Source of the DNA: Chara braunii
Lineage: Eukaryota > Streptophyta > Charophyceae > Charales > Characeae
Direction of reading: 5' to 3'
DNA: 32,080 nucleotides
NCBI GenBank assembly: GCA_003427395.1
Contig: BFEA01000022.1
Location: 5,591,112-5,623,191, forward strand
Shown here: positions 1 through 9,599 of the stretch, piece after piece
How the letters are laid out: each line of letters begins with the position of its first letter
Position numbering within the stretch: the first letter of the stretch is position 1
Notes under the pieces: generated by a model
What the model was told of the DNA's origin: nothing
Database searches by the model: none
Seen by the model: the letters and a program-made list of their open reading frames with translations, nothing else
Made by a program: the position numbers and the translations under genes

Positions 1-251
1 CGAAGAGGAAGGGATCAGACAAAAGGAGGGAGAGAGATGGGAATGTCGTCAACACCAAGTCTTTGTCACCAATCGCAAATAATCCCTCGTTGCCATGTCT
101 GAAGTCCCAAAAGTCGAGTCTGGATNCGATGTCACCAAGCTCTGTCTCTCTTCTCTCGTAGTCTGCACATGCAGTGAAGTCAGATGTTGAGAGGGGGAGA
201 AGGAGATGGTGGACTGAGAAGAGGAAGAAGAAGAACTCTCTCTCTCTCTCA
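1..251. other. No gene recognised; purine-rich flank
   Basis: No reading frame here resembles a known protein. The stretch is GA-rich, contains one ambiguous base (126), and passes into a (CT)n run at its right edge. The bases just after it (252-262) read TGTTACGACCC, which looks like the start of a plant Ty3/gypsy LTR. No matching LTR end or second copy was found, so no LTR is annotated. Confidence 0.5.
236..250. repeat. (CT)n microsatellite
   Basis: An uninterrupted run of CT dinucleotides directly follows a GA-rich segment. A second, slightly longer run lies at 362-381. Confidence 0.9.
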
Positions 252-361
252 CTGTTACGACCCAGATACTAACCTGTGATGTTGGCGTTGTGCTGCAGGT
301 ACCTCGAAGACGAAGCTGGAGCAACGGCTCTGCAGGTAAGCACCTTTGGCCTCCGCCCAAG

Positions 362-381
362 CTCTCTCTCTCTCTCTCTCT
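362..381. repeat. (CT)n microsatellite
   Basis: This is an uninterrupted CT dinucleotide run of 20 bases, the second in this region. Confidence 0.9.
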
Positions 382-398
382 AGTACTACCTAGCTATG

Positions 399-453
399 GC
401 GCCCAGCGCTGGAGACTACAGCTACCTACTGCGCCCAGCGCTGAGGACTACAA
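399..453. repeat. Short direct repeat pair
   Basis: GCGCCCAGCGCTG followed by GAGACTACA or AGGACTACA occurs at 399-420 and again at 431-453. It is an imperfect tandem duplication of about 32 bases, and no coding role is apparent. Confidence 0.7.
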
Positions 454-626
454 GCTAACGCTACCACTACCACTCTGCTGCGCTCCCTCCAGAGTGCCGC
501 TCCCGAATCCTGAAGACTACAACTGCCGACTGCCTGCCTGGGAAGTCCCATGTACTACCTCGGCCTGCCTCCTAAGTGTGAGCCAGGCCGAGGAGGCAGC
601 TCTTGCCAATGCCGAAGTGTGCCAGG

Positions 627-684
627 GGCTGGCGTGCAGCAGCCTGCTGAGGCTGGCGTGCAGCAGCCTGCTAAGGCTGGCGTG
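627..684. repeat. 24-bp tandem repeat, about 2.4 copies
   Basis: A 24-base unit beginning GGCTGGCGTGCAGCAGCC occupies 627-650 and 651-674, differing at one base, with a partial third copy at 675-684. It lies immediately before the hairpin array at 738-910. Confidence 0.85.
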
Positions 685-737
685 AGGAACAGGTTAATAA
701 TAGCCTGTTCCGAAACCCTGGTTCGGTGCCTGAGTTT

Positions 738-910
738 CAGGGCCGGTCGTTCTGATGAACGACCGAAAATGGCCCTTTGTTTCAGGCTAAAAAGGCTGAT
801 GCCGTGTTTAGTCTGAAACGACATAGGGGCTGTGGCCCTGGAATTCAGGCTTTCGGCCTGATCCGACATGGGGCCTGTAAGCCCTGGGTTTCAGGCTTTC
901 GGCCTGAAGG
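738..910. repeat. Array of short GC-rich hairpins
   Basis: Several perfect short inverted repeats follow one another. CGGTCGTTC (744-752) pairs with GAACGACCG (757-765) across a 4-nt loop, inside an outer AGGGC/GCCCT pair. TCAGGC (845-850) pairs with GCCTGA (856-861). TTCAGGC (890-896) pairs with GCCTGAA (902-908). The last two share the loop TTTCG. The segments around them are imperfect repeats of about 46 bases containing CCGACAT and GGGGCCTGTAAGCCC. Similar short-stem arrays lie in LINE 3' UTRs elsewhere in the window, so this may be LINE-derived; that is an inference. Confidence 0.7.
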
Positions 911-1169
911 ATGTCGGGCCAGCAATGCAGCGAGGCATAAAGCAACACTGACAAGGCAACCCAACTACACGGCAACCAGACAAGCTGCACGGAAAGATAT
1001 GGCAAGCGGGTGGGCAGCAACACAGCGGAGTGTTTCCACAGACATCCTGATCTGAGCGCCCCCCATCATAATGCTGCAGGCACTCCAGACAAGGAATCAC
1101 CGTCAATTTGGCACTGCTTCGAGGTGCTCGCTTAGACACAGCAAGTACTTAGGAAAAAAAACAGGAAGA
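911..1169. other. No gene recognised
   Basis: This is non-coding sequence between the hairpin array and the LINE fragment. No conserved protein, RNA gene or clear repeat was seen. Confidence 0.5.
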
Positions 1170-2077
1170 AACTTCGACTTCAAAAAGGCGTATGACCAAG
1201 TCAATTGGAACTTCCAGCAGCAGTGTATGGAGCGGATGGGGGTGGGCCCAATTTTAGAAGGTGGGTCAGAGTACTGTACGATGACGCCCATAGCCAGGTA
1301 CAACTTAACGACTTCCTCTCCAATCCTTTCAAGATGTCACGCTCAGTCCGCCAAGGAGACCCGCTAGCGGCACCTTTGTTTCTGTTTACGATGGAAGCAA
1401 TAGCCTCCTTTCTGCGAAAGGACCCTTCTATCGAAGATTGATAGCAGAACCAACCCTCCCCAGACATGTGGTGACCCTACCAAGCACACAACTCTTTGCG
1501 GATAATCTCACAGCCATTATCAAAGCCTCTGAGTCATCTTTTCAGGGACTTAGGAGATCCATGCAAGCATTCCAGTTGGCTTCAGAAATGAAAGTCACCT
1601 GGCACAAGACCATGGGATGGTGGCTGGCGGACTGTCCACGACCTCCTCAAGAGGCCTCCCCGGAGGGATGCGAGTGGCAGAACCCAAGAACGCCCCTGCG
1701 CTATCTGGGAATTAAGCTCGCAGATACAGGCCCGGACCAGGCCATGGCACCGGAGATGCTGATGGAGATGATACGCAAAATGGACACATGGTCCACCACC
1801 TACACATCGGTATTCAAAAGGGCGTTGTTGCTCATCCATCTTCTCCATGTTGTGGTACGCAGCTACCATCTGGACGCCAGAAGACAACATGGTTACAGCT
1901 CTCAAACGGCGAGCTACTGCTTACCTATGGACTGGGAACCCCGTGTCACAACACTTCATACCCAAGGTGGCTTGGTCACACCTTATCCAACCAAAGGGCA
2001 AAGGTGGATTGGCAGTCCTTCCGACCATCCAAACCAAGGCCCTTCAAACGAAGTGCATACCGGCCTACCTGCTACTT
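1170..2077 (+). pseudogene. LINE reverse transcriptase fragment, frameshifted
   Basis: This is the palm-to-thumb part of a non-LTR retrotransposon RT. It is recognisable in three successive frames, with shifts near 1245, 1440 and 1850. Motif A reads FDFKKAYDQVNW (from about 1174). Motif B reads SVRQGDPLAAPLF (about 1345). Motif C reads LFADN (about 1493), where the second catalytic Asp of the usual F/Y-A-D-D is Asn. The thumb-side part includes YLGIKLAD, AYLWTGN and a GKGGLAVLPT stretch typical of plant LINEs. The endonuclease and the C-terminal zinc region are absent. The right end stops where the gypsy LTR begins, which suggests the gypsy element inserted into this LINE. The missing 3' part was not found beyond the gypsy element. 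It is non-functional. Confidence 0.85.
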
Positions 2078-2378
2078 GAGTGTTTTTCCGCTGCTCTGAG
2101 TGCCGCGGGCCTCTGGCTCCGCCACGTGAGTGTTTTCCCCTGCTGCAACCCTCAATGCCACAGCCACAGGTAAGTACCGGCCCCACGTGCCTGCCAAACA
2201 AGCAAGTACCCTTGCGGGTCACACACACACTCATGCTGATAAGCACTCAGACAGACACGCACACATACAGACTTAGAAAACACAGCAGAATGCGGGAATC
2301 TCAACCAGGCATCCATTCCATCGACAAAACTTCAGAAATCCGCAGTGTTTTCAGTCTTTGTTATGGCGGGTCATTACA
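2078..2378 (-). repeat. 3' LTR of minus-strand Ty3/gypsy element
   Basis: Read on the minus strand, the LTR starts TGTAATGACCCGCC immediately after the polypurine tract and is taken to end ...AACACTCA at about 2078, where LINE sequence resumes. The start is well supported by the adjoining polypurine tract. The far end is inferred from the LINE junction and a terminal CA. It contains a CA/TG-rich stretch (2221-2264). The matching 5' LTR was not found near 8016-9600. Confidence 0.65.
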
Positions 2379-2381
2379 CTA

Positions 2382-2391
2382 CTCCCCCCTC
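2382..2391 (-). other. Polypurine tract of the gypsy element
   Basis: The minus strand reads GAGGGGGGAG directly before the LTR start and shortly after the stop of the pol frame at 2420. In LTR retrotransposons this tract primes plus-strand DNA synthesis. Position and composition both fit. Confidence 0.8.
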
Positions 2392-2419
2392 AAGAGCGAG
2401 GTCCCTTCGAGCGAGTAAC

Positions 2420-3232
2420 TCAATCAGAGTCCTTGCATAATGCATCATAAGCGTAAATTGCAAAGAGAGATCCAATATGTTCCGTAGGAGTGAGGGTAGC
2501 AATGAATTTAGGTTGCTGTTCGGAGTTAATCAGTCGTTCATATGCGTTGACGACTTGCGGGGCACTCTGCAGTAAGTCTTTCTTAGCGATCCAATAAAAG
2601 TCTTTCAACGGATGGTACAAAAAATGAACTTTGTATTGTCTGTTTCTCCCCTTTCCACTGTGCTCGACAATTCTATCAACCTCGTGATCGCCTCTGATTG
2701 CACGAGGAATCATTGACTCTCGATACTTAAAAGTTTCGGGTGATTCATACGGAAACAACTTCGATGCATGAAAAACTGGGTACGTGCGCAGATGAGGAGG
2801 CACATCGACCGTGTAAGAAGGACCAAATGAATCATTCCTTACTCGGCTCAGCACCTTCCACAGACCGCAGTACTGAGGAATAAGATTTTGTGATACACCT
2901 TCTTCATAAAACTCATACATCTTGCCCTTGACACAACTTCCCATCGTGAAAGGTCCAGGCTGGCGCTTTTTGTTTGCATGCTTAATCATGGCATTGCGTC
3001 GCCTTTCCGTAGCTGTGACAACAACTTTGAGCAAAGGATCGAACTTAGTGTTGTAGCCTGGCTGGCCAGGTGCCAGGCCATGTGGTTGTTCAGGAAACAG
3101 ATAAGATAGGGGATTGCGAATTTTCCACCCAAGGTGCAGCCGGTTAGGTGTCATCACGGTGAAGTGTATGGAGTTGTTGTACAACCCCTGCACAATCGGC
3201 AATTCCTCATCCCAAGAGTTCTGATTAGGCAC
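2420..3232 (-). pseudogene. Gypsy integrase C-terminus with chromodomain
   Basis: This 270-residue frame continues the integrase reading frame after the stop at 3242. The first third holds the end of the integrase core region (TPNRLHLGWKIRNPL). The middle has the GLWKVLSRV and YPVFHASKLFPY stretches typical of gypsy integrase C-terminal domains. Residues around 180-220 (EVDRIVEHSGKGRNRQYKVHF, then YHPLKDFYWIAKKDLL) match a chromodomain in layout, including the aromatic Y and W positions. In chromoviruses this domain directs integration to marked chromatin. The tail of about 45 residues is not recognised. The frame ends 28 bases before the polypurine tract. Confidence 0.8.
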
Positions 3233-3241
3233 AATTAAAGC

Positions 3242-5157
3242 TTAGGGAAGTTGGATCACAGTCTGGTTGATCTCCTCGGCCAGTCCATTGGCTTCGGGAT
3301 GTCGACCAGACGTCATCTTGAGTTTGATGCCATAGATCTGGGAAGTGAAGTCCTTCCAATCTGCACTTATGAACCTAGTGTCCCGGTCACTCACAAGAGT
3401 TTTCGGGGGCCCACACTGCAGAATATACTTTTTTTTAAACTCTTTGATCACAAGGTCAGTTGGGGCGTGAGGTGGTAGTGGGATCAGATTCAAAAAATTT
3501 GAAAAGCGGTCAACGATCACCATTACTTGCGAATTTCCATTCCTACTCTTCTTCCCCATGTCCGTGAAGTCGATGGAAAGAGACTCACCCGGGCCATCAG
3601 GAATAGGAAGAGGATGCAGCAACCCATAGGGCTTCTGCCAAGACAATTTGATGCATTGACAGACTTCACACTCAGTTACAAACTTTCGTGCCATTCCTTT
3701 CATTCCAGGCCATACAAACTTTTGCAGCCGATTTCCGTATGTCTTCTCAAAACCGAAGTGTCCACTCCGACCATGAGCCAAGTCCAAGAAGTGAGTAAGG
3801 ATCGGCTCATGGTTGGGTACACACAGTCGGTCGTGCTTCCCGTAACGTCGGAAAAGTAAGCCCTTACACTCATGGAAATCAGGTTGACTGCTAGGGTCAG
3901 CCCGAATCTGCTCAAGGATGGGATTGAGTTCCGGGTCCTTGGCAGTATGCTCAATGAGTTCCTCCTTCAAATTCTTACGGAGATCATAGGAACCCACAAG
4001 ACAAGTCATGTACTCAGGGTGGCGAGACAAAGCATCCGCAACGCGATTGTAACAACCTTTCTTGTGCCTAAGTTCGAAATCATACACAACAATCTCATGC
4101 AGCCAGCGGGTCAGTGTAGTTGAGCGATTGTTCTGTGCCTGAATCCATTTCAAGGTCTCGTGGTCTGAGAACACTTCGAAATGGCGACCCAAGAGATAGT
4201 GCTTGCAATGATCTAGCGCCTCTCTCAAGGCATAACGCTCTCGCATGTAAGTGGAGGCAGCTACCTTGTGACTGGGCATACGTTTGCTGTAGAATTCGAG
4301 CGGACGTAAGCCGTCGCCATCATCTTGCTGCAACACTGCACCAGTCCCATACAAATTGGCATCCTTAGTTACTACGAATGCAAGTTTGGGATCTGCAATG
4401 CGGAGCACCGGTTGACTCGCTAAAGCCTCCTTCAATGCTTGGAAGGCTGTTGTGCATTTCCCATCCCATGTGTAGGACACATTCTTGCTTGTCAATCTAG
4501 ACAGCGGTTGGGCAATGATAGAGAAGTTGGGTACAAACTTACGGTAGTATGACACAAGACCAAAAAAAGAATGCAACTCGTGGACATTCGTTGGTTGAGG
4601 CCATTTGCAGATGACCTCAACTTTGATTGCCTCGGGCTCTAGGCTTGCAGCAGACAACGGATGTCCAAGGTAGATAACGTTTTCCCTCCCAAACTCAGAT
4701 TTCTCTAAGTTGAGATGGAGTTGCGCAACCTTGAGGATCTGCAACACCTCCTCAAGATGTCTCATGTACTCCTTCATCGACTTGCTGAAGATTAGTATGT
4801 CATCCAAATACACAACAACAAATCGGTTGATCTGACTGTGGAACACCTTGTCCATGAGACTTTGAAAGGTGGTCGGTGCATTCGTGAGGGCGAAGGGCAT
4901 GACGGTTTTTTGTACAACCCATCGCGAGTTTTGAATGCAGTTTTATGCTGGTCTGCAGGATCGACTTCAATCTGGTGGTAGCCAGACTTGAGATTGATCT
5001 TGCTAAAGACCTTGCACCCACCTGCAACATCAAGCACATCATCAATGCGCGGCAAAGGATATGTCGATACACATCCGTAGTTTGCCTCCTTTCTTCGGGA
5101 CAAACAAAACCGGTGCACCGAATTTGGATTCGCTTGGCTTGATCCATCCCTTCCCAA
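3242..5157 (-). pseudogene. Gypsy RT - RNase H - integrase, frameshifted
   Basis: The 552-residue frame 4900-3242 starts inside RT with MPFALTNAPTTFQ and has the catalytic YLDD box near residues 31-34. RNase H follows (FVVTKDANLYGTGAVLQQ, then FSDHETLKW). The integrase zinc region is HGRSGHFGFEKTY...CEVCQ. The catalytic core shows SIDFTDM, LVSDRDTRF and HPEANGLAEEIN, so all three D,D,E positions appear to be kept. The preceding RT portion (PLPRIDDVLD, FSKINLKSGYHQI) lies in another frame at about 4910-5157. It joins the protease frame by one frameshift and the downstream part by a second. The stop at 3242 separates it from the chromodomain part. Confidence 0.85.
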
Positions 5158-6109
5158 TCATGTCATCGATCTGTCTTCGCAACTCCTCCAATTCGCCTGA
5201 GCCCATCCGATAGACACAGCCTTTTGGAGGAGTGCTACCTTCTATCAACCGGATCTTGTGTCGGACCGGATGCACGGAAACTCCATGCGGTTCGGCCAAG
5301 ACTTCAGGAAACCGTTTGAGAAGGTTGCGGATTTCTGATGGGACTTTCGGAGGTGGATCATCACTTTCTGGTGCAAGCATACCGGATTGCATAGGTGCAG
5401 CCAAAACAACAGAATTGGAAGCAGAGTCGTTTGGACTAAAAGTAGATTTAGTAGAGGTAGAAGTAGTTGCATTAGAAGTAGAAACGACATGCAAAGTAGA
5501 ATCATTATGTACAACAAAAATAGAAGGCACATGAGTAGGCCTAACAAAGGTTATATACATTTGTTCATCAACTTTGCTCCTACGCCACTTTTTGCAGAAT
5601 TGCATCGCATTGAGAAAAGTTACTTGAGACTCGTGCAGCTCATCCAAGAGGAGTGGACGCTCGATTCCCATGGCATCTTTGACCATGAATTGTGAATCCT
5701 TCCACGTGGTTCTTTCACATTGGGCCTGCAACCAGCCCAAGCCAATAATCGCGTCGAAGGGGCACTTATCAAGGACATAGAAGTTCAATTCATGCGTGAT
5801 TGTGCGGTCTGCGTCAAAGGTAGTGCGCACACCTTTGACTGCATGCGTAGATGTGACAACCTCTTGGTTGCACACTTGTGGCCGACAAGGGTTCTGCAAG
5901 GTCACTTGCTTCATTCCCAAGCGTGCCTTACGAATGTCGTGCGGTGAGAAGTAGTTGGCGGCTGCGCCACAATCAGCCAACGCACGGATGTAACGGCCGT
6001 TAATGCGGAGTTTGAAGAAGATCAACTTTGTTTTCCCTTGCGCGCGTTCTTGCTTCGTGTGAGCCCAGCGCGACAAGAGAGCATGAAAGGCGACTTCTTC
6101 CGACTCCAC
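5042..6109 (-). pseudogene. Gypsy protease and RT N-terminus
   Basis: This 355-residue frame begins just downstream of gag. A retropepsin-like domain lies at about residues 30-150: INGRYIRALADCGAAANYFS marks the active-site loop and FDAIIGLGWL the second half. The usual D-T/S-G triad reads D-C-G, so the protease is probably inactive or unusual. The last third is the RT entry region (HKIRLIEGSTPP, VYRMGSGELEELRRQIDDM, GAPVLFVPKKGGKLRMCIDI), after which the frame is lost at about 5060-5090. The segment between protease and RT is low-complexity and serine/threonine-rich. Confidence 0.8.
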
Positions 6110-6288
6110 TCAAGGCTCCTTGTATAGGATGTGTACTTTCTCAGCCTTGGAATCAGCCTCAGATGAGGTCTCAGGAGAGGTTTGCTGAGTGGGATCAAAA
6201 TCCAATGAAGGATCTGCACTTACACGTTCAGCCTCTCCGTCTGTAGAGTGTGCTGATGATGTCTCTACCCCCGTTGCTGGTTTCCCTG

Positions 6289-8015
6289 CTACAATCTAAA
6301 GCAACGTTGGACTGAATGTCCCGGTTTGGTGCAATGCAGACAAACCCCTTTCTTCACCCTGTGTTTCCACTCACTTTCACTTCTCTGGAGATCTACCCAT
6401 GGTTTTGTGGCAGGACCTTCCGGTTTGGGTGGAATCTTTGCTCCCTTGGGAAGGAGAATGGTGTTAGTGTTGTTCTTCACTGTGGTCCTTGGTCCCTTAC
6501 TTTTAAAGGCAGTCTTCTTGAAGGCATTCACAGGTTCATCATCATTCACATAATCGGACTCATGGTCTGACGAAGAGCAAGATGCCTCGCAATCCTGCTT
6601 TTGATCGTCATCAAGAGAAGGGTCCTCTGTGAAGGTCTCCTCGTCAAACTTAAGTAGATCGTGCGTTGCGAAACGGTTGCTGCCTGGAAACCGTTTGCAG
6701 CCGGTGGTTTTTTTGCCACTCGATCCACCCGGGAGGTCTTGTGCCTCCAGTTTGACTAAATCCCGCATGGTGGTAAGCCAATCTGTATATGCTATGAGTC
6801 CGAGCCCCAGGCGATGTGTTATAGTAGAGGGAGTCGTACCTTCAATCACATCCAAACAAGACTGCCCAGTCATCTCCAGATCAGGAGTAGCAAAAAGTTC
6901 ACTAACATACTGCTGCACACTATGCATGGTGCCGGTCCACTTGCTGTGCTTGAGCTTGTCAAGTTAAGTCTAACGTTGGGTGCAGCATGCGGATCAGCAT
7001 ATTGTTTGATCAAGAGTTCTTCGAGTGTGGCTACAAGCGTAGCCTTCAGCCATTTGTTCAGGTCTATTATCTTATAGCCTGGTTGTACAGCTTGGATTTC
7101 TAAGAAACCCCTTACAACGGGTTCCACATTGGTCCCTAGAACCAACGACTGAGTAACCGGGAGTGTCCCCAACACATCAAAGTAGGATCGCATAGAGCTG
7201 ATCTAGGATTCAATGTCGTCCTTTCCGTCGTATTTAGACGGAATCTGTGCCGCCTTTCTATCCATGTAAGGAAAGCTGCAGCTAGGACCAACGGTTGCTT
7301 GGTTCGAATTCGGGGCTGCAACAGTTCCAGAATGCCTTGCACTGCCACTTGCCGCAGCAGCAACAACAACGGGGTCTGGGCCTGCTGCAGATCTGGTTAG
7401 GTTGTTGGCCACATTCAAAGAAGAAGAAGAAGAAGAAAAAGACATAGTTAGAGGGGCAAGAACAGACTGACACGCAGCACTAGAAGCAGGGTAAGCAGGT
7501 GGAAGGGCACTTTAGGCCGGCTGCAAGTTAGCAAACTGATGCAGCTGGTCACGGTGTTGTTGCGCCATCAGGGCCATATCCTCACGCAACTTCTTGAGTT
7601 CGTCGAACACCTTTGCGAGTTCGCCAGTATGGTCTTCAACAACCCGGACTTCTACTAGGGCCCTGAGAAGTGGGACAGTCTTCTCCCCCACCTCATCATC
7701 AGTTAAGGCGGGCACAGTACTGAAGATGGCTTCATGAGCCTTTACTTTGTCTTCCCTCTCCTTCTCCTTCTCTTCCTCTTCCCTCTTCAATGCTTTCTCA
7801 TAAAAGAACAGGTACTGCGCTTTTTCTGCCTCAGGGGCAGCGTCCATTTGTAGCTTCCATTCTGGAGTCAATAAGTCTCTCAAGAGAGGTTCGTACTTCC
7901 TCACACTTCTGGGAGGAACACTCCTCTTCCCTCTCCTCACTCCCTCAAGAGCAACACTCAGAAGCTTCTCTCTTTTTTCTCTCTCTCTCGTTTGCGATCG
8001 TGTAGACGCAGGCAT
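6289..8015 (-). pseudogene. Gypsy gag with CCHC zinc knuckle, broken
   Basis: Gag starts at 8015 with MPASTRSQTREREK, a start typical of plant gypsy gag. A charged region rich in KREEEEKEKER follows and is likely a coiled coil. In-frame stops occur at 7512 and 7203 within one frame. A capsid-like region (VRGFLEIQAVQPGYKIIDLN) runs to about 6940, where a frameshift leads into the frame 6927-6289. Near its end that frame has CLHCTKPGHSVQRC, a canonical C-x2-C-x4-H-x4-C nucleic-acid-binding knuckle. The ATG at 8015 is chosen because sequence upstream of it is unrelated. An alanine/serine linker with a (TTC)n-derived serine run lies at about 7420-7440. Confidence 0.75.
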
Positions 8016-8041
8016 TTAACGAACCCAATGAAAGAAACAAT

Positions 8042-8201
8042 TTTGAAAGCAACTAGAAGAGAAGGTAGAACTCCTAGCCGGAGCGGCAATTCATTTGGAC
8101 TGGAGAGCAGTCAACCATCTCATTTAGAAGTTAATTATCAAACATTGATGGCTGTTTTGTTTTATGAACCTCAACAAATTCAATTTCCATTAAAAAAATA
8201 A
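8042..8201 (+). pseudogene. rps4: Mitochondrial rps4-like C-terminal fragment (putative NUMT)
   Basis: This plus-strand frame ends with PSHLEVNYQTLMAVLFYEPQ followed by QIQFPLKK and a stop. From memory of the family, this closely resembles the C-terminus of ribosomal protein S4 encoded in bryophyte mitochondrial genomes. The protein is a small-subunit ribosomal protein. Only about the last 40 residues match clearly (8081-8201). The N-terminal part and any mitochondrial neighbours are absent. The segment is more AT-rich than its surroundings, as expected for organelle DNA. It abuts the gypsy gag start on the opposite strand. The assignment comes from motif recall and no search was run. Confidence 0.6.
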
Positions 8202-9351
8202 AAGATCAGAGAGATCTGAGTCTGCCACACAGTCTGGTCCAACTACGTATGAGGTCCTCTCAAGCCTAGCCAGACTCAGCTCCGTGAAGACACAACAAAT
8301 CAAATTCAAAGTGTACTACGTAAATGCAAGAGAGATTTGAGTGGTACCCAAGGTGCGAGTCAGGCCGAGATCGTGCGGTAAAGTCTGATAAAACGTCTCA
8401 GCGGAGATCCCCTCAGCAACGAGTATCCTGGTCCGAAAGCATGAACTCCGAGTCCCAATCAGATAGAGCGAGGTAACTGACGTCAACAGATTTGGGCTTG
8501 AGGGGCCCTTCTTGTTTGGGCCCAGTCCCACTGAGTCCCGAATGGTCCCAGTGGAGTTAGAACCGGGTCCCAACGAACAAGAGTTCCACAAAGACCTACT
8601 CTCTGCCCCTACCAAATTGAAAAACGAAATTCAGCCCCATAACAGACTACAGCCGTTCGGAATGAAATAAATAAAGCACTGTAGAAAGATATAACATGGC
8701 ACGCAAGATACTCCATGCATTCACTCATCAGGTGAGTAAGCAGTTCACACACCTCACACACGATCAAGACTATGGAGGATGGAAGAAGAACCCAGAATAC
8801 CCCAACAGGCAGTCAATTCCATGCACACACACATAGGGACCTTGGTGGCACGACACTTACCTGAGTGGCCCCTCTCACATAGTCCTCCTGACCCAATCAG
8901 CATCCTCTACACTAGTGTCCTATCATCTAGGAGGGTCAACATCTACCCCAAAGTACAATGCCGGACCCTCCATCGATGTTGAACATCAAAGTAGCAACTT
9001 GCAGTCCGTAGGTGCAGATATGGCTGCCACCCTCAAGCTTGCCTAACTTGAGGGGAGCCCTAGGGTCACTCCTCGTCTTCCTTGAAGTCCAGATTCAAGT
9101 TGTAGGTGCCCTTCACTGTCGCGTCTCTCAAGTTGCATCACGAATTCCCACCTTGTGTCTCACCACCACAAACATGCACTCAAGTTACCTGGTCGGGTCT
9201 AATGTCGACCCTACACGGCCCTGCCAGGTGGGAGCAGCTTCCCTTTACCACGCTGCCCCACTTAACCCTAACTTCCAGCCCAGTGGTTAGCCCTTACCAC
9301 TTAGGTTAGGGTTATGGCGGCAAAGTCAACTCTCCCCAGCAAGTAGAATCT
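8202..9351. other. No gene recognised; small inverted repeats
   Basis: No coding region is supported. There are three short inverted repeats: AGATC/GATCT just after 8201, CCCTCAAG (9030-9037) with CTTGAGGG (9047-9054), and AACCCTAAC (9264-9272) with GTTAGGGTT (9305-9313). The part nearest 9350 is probably the internal region of the element whose LTR lies at 9365-9599. Confidence 0.5.
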
Positions 9352-9363
9352 GCTCTGATACCA
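9352..9363 (-). other. Primer-binding site, initiator Met-tRNA type
   Basis: The minus strand reads TGGTATCAGAGC, the standard plant retrotransposon primer-binding site complementary to the 3' end of initiator Met tRNA. It lies one base after the LTR end at 9365. Minus-strand cDNA synthesis would start here. Confidence 0.9.
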
Positions 9364-9364
9364 A

Positions 9365-9599
9365 TGTTACAATCCTGGCGGATTTCGAAGTATGCATTCA
9401 TCAGAAAGTACAATGTCGTCCAATTGCAAAAAGAAATAAATGAACTTGAGAGGAGAGAGAGGGAAAGAAGAAGAAGAAGTAGTAAGAAAGAAGAAGATGA
9501 TGATGTACTCCAGCATAGGCCAATGACAAGGCTCTTCTTCTTCGCCAACCAATCTCCTCCTCCGTATCTCCTCCCCTTTTATTCAAACAAGAAATAACA
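9365..9599 (-). repeat. Orphan 5' LTR with terminal TGTTA/TAACA
   Basis: This 235-bp segment begins TGTTACAATCC and ends GAAATAACA on the plus strand, giving TGTTA...TAACA inverted ends, and it adjoins the primer-binding site. On the minus strand it has an AATAAAA box near its start. A purine-rich GAAGAAG stretch on the plus strand fills the middle. A second copy was not found in the window, so the element is a remnant. A short LTR with this primer-binding site fits a Ty1/copia, TRIM or LARD-type element; which one cannot be decided here. Confidence 0.75.

Larger units (their letters stand above)
2078..8015 (-). mobile_element. Chromodomain Ty3/gypsy retrotransposon, degenerate
   Basis: The minus-strand order is gag (coiled coil, capsid-like region, CCHC knuckle), protease, RT, RNase H, integrase, chromodomain, polypurine tract and 3' LTR. 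This is the Ty3/gypsy order, and the chromodomain places it among chromoviruses. In-frame stops and frameshifts break every part, so it cannot move by itself. The 5' LTR and primer-binding site are missing: directly upstream of the gag start is a mitochondrial-like fragment. The primer-binding site at 9352-9363 belongs to an LTR of different sequence. Confidence 0.9.

Noticed and set aside
627-910. CRISPR-like array
   Set aside because: The repeats are directly tandem or hairpin units without unique spacers, and the context is eukaryotic.
9264-9313. AACCCTAAC/GTTAGGGTT as interstitial telomere repeat
   Set aside because: There are only one or two TTAGGG-like units per arm and no tandem array. 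It is better described as a short inverted repeat.
2078-9599. Single LTR element using the 9365-9599 LTR as 5' LTR of the gypsy element
   Set aside because: The two LTR sequences do not match (TGTTATTTC against TGTAATGACCC starts), so they belong to different elements.
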